Positions 26,401 to 35,393 are shown, counted from the first letter of the stretch. The stretch is DNA of 64,000 bases from Amycolatopsis sp. MtRt-6 (GCF_017308975.1 NZ_JADWPD010000047.1:1-64000); one strand, 5' to 3'. Numbers and translations are program-made. Notes: generated by a model not told the origin, from the letters alone.

Positions 26401-27207
26401 ATGGCGTACGACTGGATCTCGGTGACCACCGACTACGGCCTGCGCGACGGCTTCGTGGCGGCTTGCCACGGCGTGATCGCGCGGCTGGCGCCCGCGGTGC
26501 GGGTGATCGACGTGACCCACGAAGTGCCCGCCCAGGACATCCGGCACGGGGCGATGGCACTGGCCCAGACGGTTCCCTACCTGCCGGAATCGGTGCACGT
26601 CGCCGTGGTCGACCCGGGGGTCGGCACGGCCCGGCTCGGCGTGGTCGTCGTCGCGGAGGACGGGCTGCTGGTCGGGCCGGACAACGGCCTCCTGCTGCCC
26701 GCCGCTCAGGCGCTGGGCGGGGTCCGGGCGGCCTACGAGCTGGCGGAGCCGTCGCTGCGGCTGCCGGCCACGTCGGCGACGTTCCACGGGCGGGACGTCT
26801 TCGCGCCCGCGGCCGCGCACCTGGCGCTGGGGGTTGCGCCGTCGGACTTCGGCGACCCGGTGGACGGCCTGGTCGCGATGCCGGAGCCGTTCGTCGCCGC
26901 CTTCCCCGGCAAGCTCGTGTCGGAGGTGCTGACGGTCGACCACTTCGGGAACGTCCAGCTGGCGGCGACCCCGGCGGACCTCGAGCTCTCCGGCCTCTCC
27001 GGTGCGGTTTCCGTGCACAGCGAGCGCGTGGCGGTGACCACGGTGCTCGGGCGCACCTTCGCCGACGTGCCCGCCGGTTCGCCGGTGCTCTACACCGATT
27101 CGGCCGGACGCCTCGCCGTCGCCGTGAACGGCGGCTCGGCGGCGGCCGTGCTCGGGCTCGGGCCGGCCCAGGAGTGCACGATCACCTCGTCGCCGACGGC
27201 GACCTGA
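26401..27207 (+). CDS. S-adenosylmethionine hydrolase (SAM hydroxide adenosyltransferase)
   Basis: The 268-residue protein belongs to the DUF62 family, which includes SAM hydroxide adenosyltransferases that split SAM into adenosine and methionine, as well as fluorinase and chlorinase. It has TTDYGLRDGF, VVDPGVGTAR (Asp and Arg seven residues apart, as in the DRH triad), VGPDNGLLLP, FHGRDVFAP with the triad histidine, and DHFGNVQL. The insertion typical of fluorinases is not seen, so hydrolysis is favoured. ATG 26401 is chosen; ATG 26386 is in frame. Its 3' end overlaps the convergent MOSC gene by 118 bases. Confidence 0.88.
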   Translation: MAYDWISVTTDYGLRDGFVAACHGVIARLAPAVRVIDVTHEVPAQDIRHGAMALAQTVPYLPESVHVAVVDPGVGTARLGVVVVAEDGLLVGPDNGLLLPAAQALGGVRAAYELAEPSLRLPATSATFHGRDVFAPAAAHLALGVAPSDFGDPVDGLVAMPEPFVAAFPGKLVSEVLTVDHFGNVQLAATPADLELSGLSGAVSVHSERVAVTTVLGRTFADVPAGSPVLYTDSAGRLAVAVNGGSAAAVLGLGPAQECTITSSPTAT

Positions 27208-27971
27208 CCCGGCCGCAGCACCGCGGCCTTCATGCCGAAGACGACACCGCCGGTCGGGCCACGCCGGTAGGTCGCGAGGGTGCGGATCGGCTCGGGGCCG
27301 GCCTTCGCGCCGGTCTCCTGGTCGATCATCGGGACCGTGCAGCGGACGCACTTCTCGGCGTAACCGAACATCGCGGTGCCCGCTTCCAGCTCCCGGGCTT
27401 CGTCCTCCCGGTGGGGTTCGGCCCAGCCGGCGATGACGATGTTGGGGCGGAAGCGGTCCATCGGAACGGGTTCGCCCTGGGCGGCCGCGATCCGCTCGTT
27501 CAAAGTGTCCAAAGAGGACTCCGAGGCGAGCAGTACGGCGTGTGCGTCGCCGAACGCGGCCCGGCCCGGGAACTCACCACCGCTGACACGGTCGTGGTCG
27601 GGCGTGACGCCGATCAGTTCGGCAGGCCGCCCGAGCAGGTCCGAGAACCACTCGTCGGCCCGGGGATCCTGCCGGACGCCTTCGCCGTGCCAGGTGAGCA
27701 TCGACACCGGGCGCCGCGGGCCGTCACGCCGGATGGCGAAGACGACGTCTTCACGGCCGGGGGCGGACAGCGCGAGCCTGTCGCCGATCACCTGCGGCCG
27801 GACGGTCGCCATGACCGGGTGCGGCCGCTGGGTGAGGATGTCGCCGTCCGGCGTGATGACCTGGAAGACGCGGTCGTGCGCGAGCCCGGTTTCGGTCACC
27901 TGGGCGGACGGCACGTCGGTGCCCGCGCAGGACTTGACCGGGTAGTAGGTCAGCCGAGCGATTCTCGCCAT
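27090..27971 (-). CDS. MOSC domain protein
   Basis: The 293-residue protein has an N-terminal beta-barrel (ARLTYYPVKSCAG; LAHDRVFQV) and a C-terminal MOSC domain with RFRPNIVI, FGYAEKCVRCTVP and the conserved cysteines. MOSC proteins carry sulfur or molybdenum cofactor chemistry, like YcbX and mARC, which reduce N-hydroxylated compounds. About 28 residues follow the usual end (VGDEVIV), in a Ser/Ala/Pro-rich tail that overlaps the convergent SAM hydrolase gene by 118 bases. This suggests loss of the original stop codon. No partner reductase is adjacent. Confidence 0.87.
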   Translation of the reverse strand: MARIARLTYYPVKSCAGTDVPSAQVTETGLAHDRVFQVITPDGDILTQRPHPVMATVRPQVIGDRLALSAPGREDVVFAIRRDGPRRPVSMLTWHGEGVRQDPRADEWFSDLLGRPAELIGVTPDHDRVSGGEFPGRAAFGDAHAVLLASESSLDTLNERIAAAQGEPVPMDRFRPNIVIAGWAEPHREDEARELEAGTAMFGYAEKCVRCTVPMIDQETGAKAGPEPIRTLATYRRGPTGGVVFGMKAAVLRPGQVAVGDEVIVHSWAGPSPSTAAAEPPFTATARRPAESV

Positions 27972-28025
27972 CTCCGCAGGCTACTCGGGCCGCGGCCGCC
28001 GAAGCGTCTTCTTTTCGGGGCGCCG

Positions 28026-28733
28026 CTACGCGCGCCGGCCCCAGCGCTCGTCGGCCGGCTCCTCGCCGCGCCGCACCGCGTCGAGGTAGGCCCGGTCAGC
28101 GGCGAAGCGGGCCGCCACCTCGGGTCCCGTGGCCACGGCGCCGTGGCCGGGGATCACGACGTCGACGTGCCGGGCAGCCTCCTCGAGCCGGTCGAGTGCC
28201 GCCGGGTAGACGCTTTCCTGACCGGGGCGGCGGGGGTCGAGGAGCGGAATCAGGACGTCGGAAAGCATGTCGCCGGCGAGCAGGACTCCGCGGTCGGCGA
28301 GCAGGACGGCGGCGTGGCCGACGGCGTGCGCGTCGTGTTCGATGATCTCGCCCGGCACCCCTCCGCCGTCCGCGGGCAGCGGGGTGAGGCGGCCGATCAG
28401 GTCGAGCGGGATGCCTGACGCGCTCTCCGCCGCCATCGCCTGCGCCCGCTCGCGGGCTTCGCCGGCCGCCTGGGCACCGGCGGCGGTGGCGTACCGCGGG
28501 ACGTCGCCGAAGCGGGGGTGCCAGAGCAGGTGGTCCCAGTGCGGATGGGTGGAGAACCCGGCGACCACCGGGATGCCGAGCCGGTCCAGGTCGTCGGCGA
28601 GCCCGGCCAGCTCGGCACCCTCGATGCCGGGGTCGACCAGGACGAGCCCGGCTTCCCCGCGCACCACCGTGGTGTTGCTCCAGACCCACTCGCTCTGCCG
28701 GACCCAAACGCCGTCGGCCACCTCGTTCAGCAT
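28026..28733 (-). CDS. MBL-fold metallo-hydrolase
   Basis: A 235-residue metallo-beta-lactamase-fold hydrolase related to glyoxalase II-like and quinoprotein-relay families. Metal ligands fall in STHPHWDHLLW, HAVGHAAVLL with LLAGDMLSD, and VIPGHGAVATG. The N-terminus VADGVWVRQSEWVWSNTTVV is typical of soluble members. No signal peptide is present. The gene stands between the MOSC gene and the amino-acid ABC operon on the same strand, 46 bases after the ABC ATPase stop. It could be read through from that operon. The substrate is unknown. Confidence 0.84.
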   Translation of the reverse strand: MLNEVADGVWVRQSEWVWSNTTVVRGEAGLVLVDPGIEGAELAGLADDLDRLGIPVVAGFSTHPHWDHLLWHPRFGDVPRYATAAGAQAAGEARERAQAMAAESASGIPLDLIGRLTPLPADGGGVPGEIIEHDAHAVGHAAVLLADRGVLLAGDMLSDVLIPLLDPRRPGQESVYPAALDRLEEAARHVDVVIPGHGAVATGPEVAARFAADRAYLDAVRRGEEPADERWGRRA

Positions 28734-28779
28734 CGGGTCACCGTGTCAGCCGGCGGCGTCCCGCGCAATCACCGAACGC

Positions 28780-29520
28780 TCAGAGCACCTGCGAAAGGAA
28801 CCGCTGCAGGCGCGGGCTCTGGGGCTCGTCGAAGAGCTGCGCCGGCGGTCCCTGCTCGACGATGCGGCCCGCGTCCATGAACGCCACCTCGTCGGCGACG
28901 CTGCGGGCGAAGCCCATCTCGTGCGTCACCACGATCAGGGTGAGCCCCCGCGACGCCAGGCCCGCCATCAGCTTCAGCACGCCCTTGACCAGCTCGGGGT
29001 CAAGGGCGCTGGTGGCCTCGTCGAAGAGCATCACCTCGGGGTCCATCGCCAGCGCCCGCGCGATCGCGACGCGCTGCTGCTGTCCACCGGACAACGCGCT
29101 CGGCCGGTACGGTGCCTTGTCCGCGAGACCGACCTCCGCCAGGCGGGCGCGGGCGATCGCCGACGCCTCCTCCTTGCTCAGCTTCTTCACGCTGCGCAGG
29201 GGCAGCACGATGTTGTCCAGCACGCTTCGGTGGCCGAAGAGGTTGAAGTGCTGGAACACCATGCCGACGCGCTGGCGCAGGGCGTCGGGGTCGGACCTGA
29301 TCACCGATTCGCCGTCGAGCAGCAGGTCGCCGGAGTCGGGCTCCTGAAGCCGGTTCACGCAGCGCAGGAGCGTCGACTTGCCGGAGCCGGACGGGCCGAT
29401 GACGCACGTCGTCTTGCCGCTCTCCACGTGGAGGTCGACCCCGCGCAGGACTTCGAGCGTGCCGAAGCTGACGTGGATGTCCCGTAGCTCCACGCTGGAC
29501 GAACGCACCGCCGTCGTCAC
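28780..29520 (-). CDS. Polar amino-acid ABC transporter ATP-binding protein
   Basis: This 246-residue ATPase energises the polar amino-acid importer encoded by this operon. Walker A is IGPSGSGKST (41-50). The Q-loop is VFQHFNLF, the signature ALSGGQQQRVAIARAL, Walker B VMLFDEATSALD, and the switch histidine lies in VVTHEMGF. The sequence is closest to the GlnQ/HisP class. The start GTG 29520 overlaps the permease stop by four bases (GTGA). It is the last gene of the five-gene operon and, with one permease, would drive uptake for three binding proteins. A homodimer with a permease homodimer is the expected assembly. Confidence 0.93.
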   Translation of the reverse strand: MTTAVRSSSVELRDIHVSFGTLEVLRGVDLHVESGKTTCVIGPSGSGKSTLLRCVNRLQEPDSGDLLLDGESVIRSDPDALRQRVGMVFQHFNLFGHRSVLDNIVLPLRSVKKLSKEEASAIARARLAEVGLADKAPYRPSALSGGQQQRVAIARALAMDPEVMLFDEATSALDPELVKGVLKLMAGLASRGLTLIVVTHEMGFARSVADEVAFMDAGRIVEQGPPAQLFDEPQSPRLQRFLSQVL

Positions 29521-30281
29521 GAGCTGACCTTCCCGCTGGCGACCAGGTCCAGCTCGTCTCCGTCGCCCGGCTCGTCGGCGCGCACCTTGCGGCCGGTCCG
29601 GAGCTTCTTGTCGATGTAGTTGACCAGGTGCGTCAGCGGCACGGTGATCACGAGGAAGAACACGCCCGCGGCGACCAGTGGCGACAGGTTGCCCGTGTTG
29701 GCCGCGAGGTCCTGGCCGATCCGGAACAGTTCGCGCTGCCCGGACAGCAGCCCCAGCACGTAGACGAGGCTGGAGTCCTTGACCAGCGCGATGAACTGGT
29801 TCACCAGCGCCGGCAGCACCCGCCGGACGCCTTGCGGGATGATCACCAGCAGCATCGACTTGGTGTAGCTCATCCCGAGCGCGCGGCTGGCTTCCAGCTG
29901 GCCCTTGTCCACGCTCTGGATGCCGGCCCGGAAGATCTCGCCGATGTAGGCGGCGGCGATCAGGGACAGCGCGAGGATGCCCATCGGGTACGGGTTCGTG
30001 CCGACGACGTCCCGGGCGAGCGTGCCGAGCCCCTGGCCGATCAGCAGGATCGTCAGGATGGCGGGCAGGCCGCGGAAGATGTCGGTGTAGACCCGCGCGG
30101 GCCAGCGCAGCCACCACTTGGTGGACAGGCCCATCACCGCGAGCACCATGCCGACCACGGTGCCGATCAGCGCCGAGGACACGGACAGGATCAGCGTGTT
30201 CAGGAGACCGGTCTTCAGCAGGTCCGGCAGGACCTGGGAGATGTAGTCCCAGTCGAGGAACGTGTTGACGAAGTCGTCCAT
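29517..30281 (-). CDS. Polar amino-acid ABC transporter permease
   Basis: A 254-residue inner-membrane permease of the HisMQ/GlnP type with about five helices. It has the conserved EAA loop QLEASRALGMSYTKSMLLVI, contacting the ATPase, and FRGLPAILTILLIGQGL near helix 3. A charged C-terminal tail (KKLRTGRKVRADEPGDGDE) extends into the cytoplasm. It begins six bases after the preceding binding-protein stop and overlaps the ATPase start by four bases, so translation is probably coupled. Being the sole permease, it should form a homodimer serving all three lipoproteins. Confidence 0.93.
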   Translation of the reverse strand: MDDFVNTFLDWDYISQVLPDLLKTGLLNTLILSVSSALIGTVVGMVLAVMGLSTKWWLRWPARVYTDIFRGLPAILTILLIGQGLGTLARDVVGTNPYPMGILALSLIAAAYIGEIFRAGIQSVDKGQLEASRALGMSYTKSMLLVIIPQGVRRVLPALVNQFIALVKDSSLVYVLGLLSGQRELFRIGQDLAANTGNLSPLVAAGVFFLVITVPLTHLVNYIDKKLRTGRKVRADEPGDGDELDLVASGKVSS

Positions 30282-30287
30282 TGTGGA

Positions 30288-31067
30288 CTACTGCCCCGGC
30301 TTGAACTCGGCGGGCACGGGCGCGGTGGGCTCGAACTGGTCGTGCACCTTGACCCAGGTGCCGTCCGCGATGACCTTCTTGAGGCCGTCGTTGATCTTGC
30401 CGATCAGTTCGGTGTTGCCCTTCCGGAAGGCGAATCCGTGCGGGATGGTCGTGGTGATCGCCTTGGTCACCTTGAGCTTCGCGTCCGGGTTGTTCTTGGC
30501 GTAGTCCTCGGCGGTGGCCTGGTCGAACACCGCGCCGTCGATCGCGCCGGTCTTGAGGGCGTTGAGGGCGGCGGCGTCGTTGGGGAACCGGACGGCTTGC
30601 GCGGTCGGCGCGTTCGAGCCGAGCCAGCTGTCGGAGACCGTGCCCTGGACGACGCCGATCCGCTTGCCCGCCAACGAGTTCTCGTCGGTGATGCCGGCGG
30701 TCTCCTTGGCTTCGATGCCGAGGGCCTGGTAGTTGTACGGCGCCGAGAAGTCGACGGTCTTCTTGCGGGCGTCGGTCTGCGAGATCGCGGAGCTGCCGAT
30801 GTCGAACGTGCCGTTCGCGACCTGGCCGAGCAGCGCGGAAAACTCCGTCGCGGCGAACTCGAGCTTCAAGCCTTCCTTGGCCGCGATGGCCTTCAGGAGT
30901 TCGTTGTCGAAGCCGGTGTAGTTGCCGTTCTCCTGGTAGGCGTTCGGCTTCGAGTCGCTGAGCGTGCCGACGCGCAGGGTCTTCCCGTCGCCGCTGTCCG
31001 AGCCGCCGCACGCGGTGAGGGCGGCCAGCAGGGTCGCGGTGAGCGCCGTGACCAGTGTTTTCTTCAT
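30288..31067 (-). CDS. Amino-acid ABC transporter substrate-binding lipoprotein (copy 1)
   Basis: The 259-residue protein is a family 3 extracellular solute-binding protein. A lipoprotein signal ends at LTAC with Cys20 as the lipid-anchored residue. The mature part carries GNYTGFDNELLKAIA, EFSALLGQVANGTFDIG and AFRKGNTELIGKINDGLK, typical of polar amino-acid receptors. AGGAG lies seven bases before the ATG. It is the third of three adjacent paralogues, sharing long blocks such as RVGTLSD and ARKKTVDFS. Differences in the ligand pocket suggest each binds a different compound. Confidence 0.92.
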   Translation of the reverse strand: MKKTLVTALTATLLAALTACGGSDSGDGKTLRVGTLSDSKPNAYQENGNYTGFDNELLKAIAAKEGLKLEFAATEFSALLGQVANGTFDIGSSAISQTDARKKTVDFSAPYNYQALGIEAKETAGITDENSLAGKRIGVVQGTVSDSWLGSNAPTAQAVRFPNDAAALNALKTGAIDGAVFDQATAEDYAKNNPDAKLKVTKAITTTIPHGFAFRKGNTELIGKINDGLKKVIADGTWVKVHDQFEPTAPVPAEFKPGQ

Positions 31068-31074
31068 GCTTCTC

Positions 31075-31839
31075 CTAACCCTGGAACCCGGCCGGCACCG
31101 GAGCGGTCGGCAGGAACTGCTGGTGCAGCTTAAGCCAGGTCCCGTCGGAGATCACCTGCTTGAGCCCGTCGTTGATCTTGCCCAGCAGCTCGGTGTTGCC
31201 CTTCTTCACCGCGAAACCGTGCGGCACGTCCGTGACGAAGCTCTTCACGACGACCAGCTTGGCGTCCGGGTTGTCGGTGACGTTCTTCTCGGCAATGGAC
31301 TGGTCCAGGATGTACGCGTCGACCGCGCCGCTCTTCAACGCGGTCAGCGCGGCGGCGTAGTCGGGGAAGCGCACGGCCTGGGCGTCGGGCACCGTGCCGG
31401 TCAGCCAGTGATCGCCGACGGTCGCCTGGATGACGGCGACGCGCTTGCCTGCCAGGCCCTTCTCGTCGGTGATCGGCGTGCCCTGCTTGGCCTGGATGCT
31501 CATCGTTTCGAAGTCGTAGGCCGCGGAGAAGTCGACCGTCTTCTTGCGCTCGTCGGTCTGCGCGATCGCCGAGCTGGCGATGTCGTAGCGGCCCGACGCG
31601 ACCTGCCCGAGCAGCGCGGAGAAGTCGGTGGCGGCGAATTCCAGCTTCAGGTTCTGCTTGACCGCGATGGCCTTGAGCAGCTCGTTGTCGAAGCCGGTGT
31701 AGTTGCCGTCCTTGAGGTAGATGTTCGGCGGCGCGTCGCTCAGCGTACCCACGCGCAGGGTCGCGGAAGCGCTGTCCGACCCACCGCAGGCGGTGAGCGT
31801 GAGGGCGGCGGCCAGTGCGGTGACGATCAGCTTCTTCAT
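31075..31839 (-). CDS. Amino-acid ABC transporter substrate-binding lipoprotein (copy 2)
   Basis: A 254-residue paralogue of the preceding gene. The lipobox is LTAC with Cys18. It is most similar to copy 1 in blocks such as GNYTGFDNELLKAIA, SSAIAQTDERKKTVDFSAAY and AVKKGNTELLGKINDGLK. I start it at ATG 31839 (MKKLIVTAL), one base after the upstream stop; an in-frame GTG at 31848 would overlap that gene. Close similarity and adjacency indicate tandem duplication within the operon. It would deliver its ligand to the single shared permease. Confidence 0.9.
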   Translation of the reverse strand: MKKLIVTALAAALTLTACGGSDSASATLRVGTLSDAPPNIYLKDGNYTGFDNELLKAIAVKQNLKLEFAATDFSALLGQVASGRYDIASSAIAQTDERKKTVDFSAAYDFETMSIQAKQGTPITDEKGLAGKRVAVIQATVGDHWLTGTVPDAQAVRFPDYAAALTALKSGAVDAYILDQSIAEKNVTDNPDAKLVVVKSFVTDVPHGFAVKKGNTELLGKINDGLKQVISDGTWLKLHQQFLPTAPVPAGFQG

Positions 31840-31840
31840 G

Positions 31841-32659
31841 TCACGCACCCAGGTTCTTCACGGGCAGGCCGGGCCCGCCCTGCTGGAGTTCCTTCGACAG
31901 CGGCGTGTTCTTGTAGAACTGCCCGTAGATGCGGGCGACCGTGCCGTCCGCGATCGCCTTCGCCAGGCCGTCGTTGAGCTTGTTCAGCAGGTCCGTGTTC
32001 TTCTTGGCCACGGCGAACGCCGACGGGGTGTCCTTGTCCTCGACGGTGTACCCGAGCTCCAGCGGGACGTTCGGGTTCTGGTCCAGGTACTTCTGCCCGA
32101 TGTCCTGCGGCACGACCCAGCCGTCGAGGGTGCCGTTCTTCAGCTGCGCGAAGCCCGCGTTGTAGTCGGGGAAGCGGACGACCTGGGCACCGGCGACCTT
32201 GCCCGCGAACTCGTCCTGCACCGAACCCTGGACCACGCCGAGGCGCTTCCCGCCCAGCGCGGCGACGTCCTTGAGGTTCGCGCCCTTCGCCGTGACGATC
32301 GTGGTGAAGCCGGTGTTGTAGCCGTTGGAGAAGGCAACCGTCTTCTTGCGCGCCTCGGTGCTCGAGATCGTCGAACTGCCGATGTCGAACTTGCCGCCCG
32401 CGACGCCGGCGAGCAGGCTGGCGAACTCGGTGCCGACGAACTCGACCTCGAAGCCTTCACGCTTGGCGATGTCGCGCAGCAGCTCGTTGTCGTAGCCGGT
32501 GAACCGGCCGTTCTCCAGGTAGATCGACGGCGGGGCGTCGCTCAGCGTCCCGACGCGCAGGGTGGTCGACCCCGGGTCGGAGCCACCGCAGGCGGCGAGG
32601 GTCAACGTCAGCGCGCCCGCGGTCAGGACGGCGGCGATCTTGGACAGCGTGGATCTCAT
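31841..32659 (-). CDS. Amino-acid ABC transporter substrate-binding lipoprotein (copy 3)
   Basis: The first gene of the ABC operon encodes a 272-residue solute-binding lipoprotein with lipobox LAAC (Cys24). It is the most diverged of the three paralogues (GRFTGYDNELLRDIAKREGF; ARKKTVAFSNGYNTGF) and has a longer C-terminus ending GGPGLPVKNLGA. ATG 32659 is preferred over ATG 32671 because GGAAG lies just upstream. The 114-base gap to purB should hold the operon promoter, though I saw no clear boxes. Ligand identity cannot be read from the sequence. Confidence 0.9.
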   Translation of the reverse strand: MRSTLSKIAAVLTAGALTLTLAACGGSDPGSTTLRVGTLSDAPPSIYLENGRFTGYDNELLRDIAKREGFEVEFVGTEFASLLAGVAGGKFDIGSSTISSTEARKKTVAFSNGYNTGFTTIVTAKGANLKDVAALGGKRLGVVQGSVQDEFAGKVAGAQVVRFPDYNAGFAQLKNGTLDGWVVPQDIGQKYLDQNPNVPLELGYTVEDKDTPSAFAVAKKNTDLLNKLNDGLAKAIADGTVARIYGQFYKNTPLSKELQQGGPGLPVKNLGA

Positions 32660-32773
32660 CGCTTCTTCCATGGTGAGGACAAGCGCCCGGCAGCGCTCCG
32701 TGGTCAGCGATCGAGATTAGGGATTTCGCCCGTTCGAGTGGATTCGTTCCAGTCCGTGGACTCGTGTGTCAGC

Positions 32774-34201
32774 TCACAGGATCGGCTGCGGCGCGTAGCC
32801 CGCGGCCTCGGGGAACCGCTCGAGGATCTGCGCGACGCGCTCGGCCACCTGGGCGACCTGACGCCCGGCCGTGCCGGTGAACGAGATCCGGTCGGCGAGC
32901 AGTTTGTCCAGCTCACCGCGGTCGAGCGGGAGGCGCTCGTCGGCCGCGAAGCGGTCGAGCAGGTCGTTCTCCGCGCGGCCTTCGCGCATCTCGAGCGCGA
33001 CGGCGACCGCGTGCTCCTTGATCGCTTCGTGGGCCGTCTCACGCCCGACGCCGGCGCGGACCGACGCCATGAGCACTTTCGTGGTGGTGAGGAACGGCAG
33101 ATAGCGATCGAGCTCACGCTCGATCACCGCCGGGAAGGCGCCGAACTCGGCGAGCACCGTGAGGAACGTCTCCAGCAGGCCGTCGAGCGCGAAGAACGCG
33201 TCCGGCAGCGCGACCCGGCGGACGACCGAGTCGGAGACGTCGCCCTCGTTCCACTGGTCGCCGGCCAGCTCGCCGATCATCGACAGGTAGCCGCGCAGCA
33301 CGACGGCGAGGCCGTTGACGCGCTCGCACGAGCGGGTGTTCATCTTGTGCGGCATGGCGGACGAGCCGACCTGGCCGGGCTTGAAGCCTTCGGTGACCAG
33401 CTCGTGGCCCGCCATCAGCCGGATGGTCTTGGCCAGGCTGGACGGCGCGGCGGCGAGCTGGACCACAGTGGACAGCACGTCGAAGTCGAGCGAGCGCGGG
33501 TACACCTGGCCCACGCTGACGAACCGGCGGCCGAAGCCGAGGTGCTGCATGACGCGGTCTTCGAGCTGGTCCAAAGTGGACTCGTCGCCGAGCAGGTCGA
33601 GCATGTCCTGCGCGGTGCCGACCGGGCCCTTGATGCCGCGCAGCGGGTAGCGCTCGATGAGGTTGTCGAGCCGCTCGAAGGCGACCAGCAGCTCGTCGGC
33701 CGCCGCGGCGAACCGCTTGCCGAGGGTGGTGGCCTGGGCGGCGACGTTGTGGGAGCGCCCGGCCATGACGGTGTCGGCGTGCTCGACGGCGAGAGCGGCC
33801 AGCCGCGCCAGCACGGCGGCGACGCGGGTGCGCACGAGCTCGAGGGACCGGAGCAGCTGCAGCTGCTCGACGTTCTCGGTGAGGTCGCGCGAGGTCATGC
33901 CCTTGTGGACGTGCTCCTGCCCGGCGAGCTCGCTGAACTCCTCGATGCGCGCCTTGACGTCGTGGCGGGTGACGCGCTCGCGGGCGGCGATCGACTCGAG
34001 GTCGACGTGCTCGAGCACCCGCTCGTAGGCCTCGACGACGCCGTCCGGCACCTCGACGCCGAGGTCGCGCTGGGCCTTGAGGACGGCCAGCCAGAGCTGT
34101 CGTTCCAGGACGACCTTCTGCTCCGGCGACCAGAGCGAGACCAGCTCCGCCGAGGCGTAGCGGGCGGCGAGCACGTTCGGAATGCGGGGCTTGTCCGTCA
34201 C
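32774..34201 (-). CDS. purB: Adenylosuccinate lyase
   Basis: The 475-residue lyase releases fumarate from SAICAR and from adenylosuccinate, acting twice in purine synthesis. The fumarase/aspartase signature is VGSSAMPHKMN with the mobile catalytic loop, and GQEHVHKGMTSRDLTEN and AGRSHNVAAQATTLGKR supply substrate contacts including the catalytic histidine. The start is GTG 34201 (MTDKPRIPNVLAARYAS), since the much longer open frame runs through the neighbouring dehydratase in the wrong frame. It is separated from purC by the ABC operon and other genes. All purine genes in the window except the rightmost (purD) lie within 27 kb. Confidence 0.96.
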   Translation of the reverse strand: MTDKPRIPNVLAARYASAELVSLWSPEQKVVLERQLWLAVLKAQRDLGVEVPDGVVEAYERVLEHVDLESIAARERVTRHDVKARIEEFSELAGQEHVHKGMTSRDLTENVEQLQLLRSLELVRTRVAAVLARLAALAVEHADTVMAGRSHNVAAQATTLGKRFAAAADELLVAFERLDNLIERYPLRGIKGPVGTAQDMLDLLGDESTLDQLEDRVMQHLGFGRRFVSVGQVYPRSLDFDVLSTVVQLAAAPSSLAKTIRLMAGHELVTEGFKPGQVGSSAMPHKMNTRSCERVNGLAVVLRGYLSMIGELAGDQWNEGDVSDSVVRRVALPDAFFALDGLLETFLTVLAEFGAFPAVIERELDRYLPFLTTTKVLMASVRAGVGRETAHEAIKEHAVAVALEMREGRAENDLLDRFAADERLPLDRGELDKLLADRISFTGTAGRQVAQVAERVAQILERFPEAAGYAPQPIL

Positions 34202-34247
34202 GCCCTCACGATACCTGCGCAGGTCAGCGCGGTAGCGGCCCGGGGTT

Positions 34248-35393
34248 TCACCACTCGGCGAAGCCACCGTCGTCGTGGCGCCACACCGGCGACCGCCAGC
34301 TGTGCCCGGTTTCGTCAGCCCGGCGGACGGCTTCTTCGTCCACTTCGATTCCGAGGCCGGGCTTGGGCGGCCGGGCCGCGTAACCGTCCTGAAAGGCGAA
34401 GATCGACGGATCGGCGAGGTACGTGGGTTCCCGGCCCTCGTGGTAGTGCATGCCCACACTTTGTTCCTGGATCAGGAAGTTCGGCGTCGCGAAGGCGACC
34501 TGCAGCGACGCCGCCAGCGAAATGGGGCCAAGGGGGCAGTGCGGGGCCAGCGAAGCGCCGTACATCTCGGCCAGCGCACCGATCCGCCGCAGCTCGGAGA
34601 TGCCGCCGGCGTGCGACGGGTCGGGCTGCACGACCGCGACGCCGGCGTCGAGCACCGGTTTGAACTCCCAGCGCGAATACAGCCGTTCGCCGACCGCGAT
34701 CGGCACCGTCGACGCCTCGACGACCGCGCGCAGTGCGTCGCCTTGGGTCTCCGGGAGCACTGGCTCCTCGACGAACATCGGCTGGACGTCCTCCAGCATG
34801 CGCACCAGCCGGCGCGCCATCGCGGGCGAGACGCGACCGTGGAAGTCGATGGCGAGGTCGCGGTGCGGGCCGAGCACCTCGCGCGCTTCCCACGCGCGTG
34901 CCACCGCGGCTTCGGCCTCGGCCGGGGAGGCGATCGCCGTCAGTGGGCCGGCGACGTTCATCTTCACCGCGGTGAACCCGGCCTCGACCTGAGCCGTCAC
35001 GGCTTCGCGGATGCCGGCCGGGCGGTCGCCGCCGACCCAGCTGTAGACCCGGACGCGGTCGCGGACCGGGCCGCCGAGCAGCTCGTGCACCGGCGCGTTG
35101 CGGGCCTTGCCGGCGATGTCCCACAGCGCGTGGTCGAACCCGGCGAGGGCGCTGGAGAGCACCGGACCGCCGCGGTAGAACCCGCCGCGGCGCAGCACCT
35201 GCCAGTGGTCCTCGATGCGCAGCGGGTCCTGGCCGACGAGCAGCTCGGACAGCTCGTGCACGGCCGCGCGCACGGTCGCGGCGCGGCCCTCGACCACCGG
35301 CTCGCCCCAGCCGCTGATCCCCTCGTCCGTGCTGACCTTGAGGAACAGCCAGCGCGGCGCGACCAGGAACGTTTCGATCGCGGTGATCTTCAC
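34248..35393 (-). CDS. dgoD: D-galactonate dehydratase-type enolase-superfamily enzyme
   Basis: The 381-residue enzyme should dehydrate D-galactonate to 2-keto-3-deoxygalactonate. It matches DgoD in length and motifs: IDFHGRVSPAMARRL with the catalytic Asp/His, FVEEPVLPE and VGERLYSRWEF with the metal-binding glutamates, and APHCPLGPISLAASLQ with the second catalytic histidine. It lies 16 bases after an SDR gene on the same strand. It is divergent from an aldolase, lactonase and GntR regulator that fit the same pathway. Related gluconate or fuconate dehydratases remain possible, but the HCPLGPI pattern favours galactonate. Confidence 0.85.
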   Translation of the reverse strand: MKITAIETFLVAPRWLFLKVSTDEGISGWGEPVVEGRAATVRAAVHELSELLVGQDPLRIEDHWQVLRRGGFYRGGPVLSSALAGFDHALWDIAGKARNAPVHELLGGPVRDRVRVYSWVGGDRPAGIREAVTAQVEAGFTAVKMNVAGPLTAIASPAEAEAAVARAWEAREVLGPHRDLAIDFHGRVSPAMARRLVRMLEDVQPMFVEEPVLPETQGDALRAVVEASTVPIAVGERLYSRWEFKPVLDAGVAVVQPDPSHAGGISELRRIGALAEMYGASLAPHCPLGPISLAASLQVAFATPNFLIQEQSVGMHYHEGREPTYLADPSIFAFQDGYAARPPKPGLGIEVDEEAVRRADETGHSWRSPVWRHDDGGFAEW

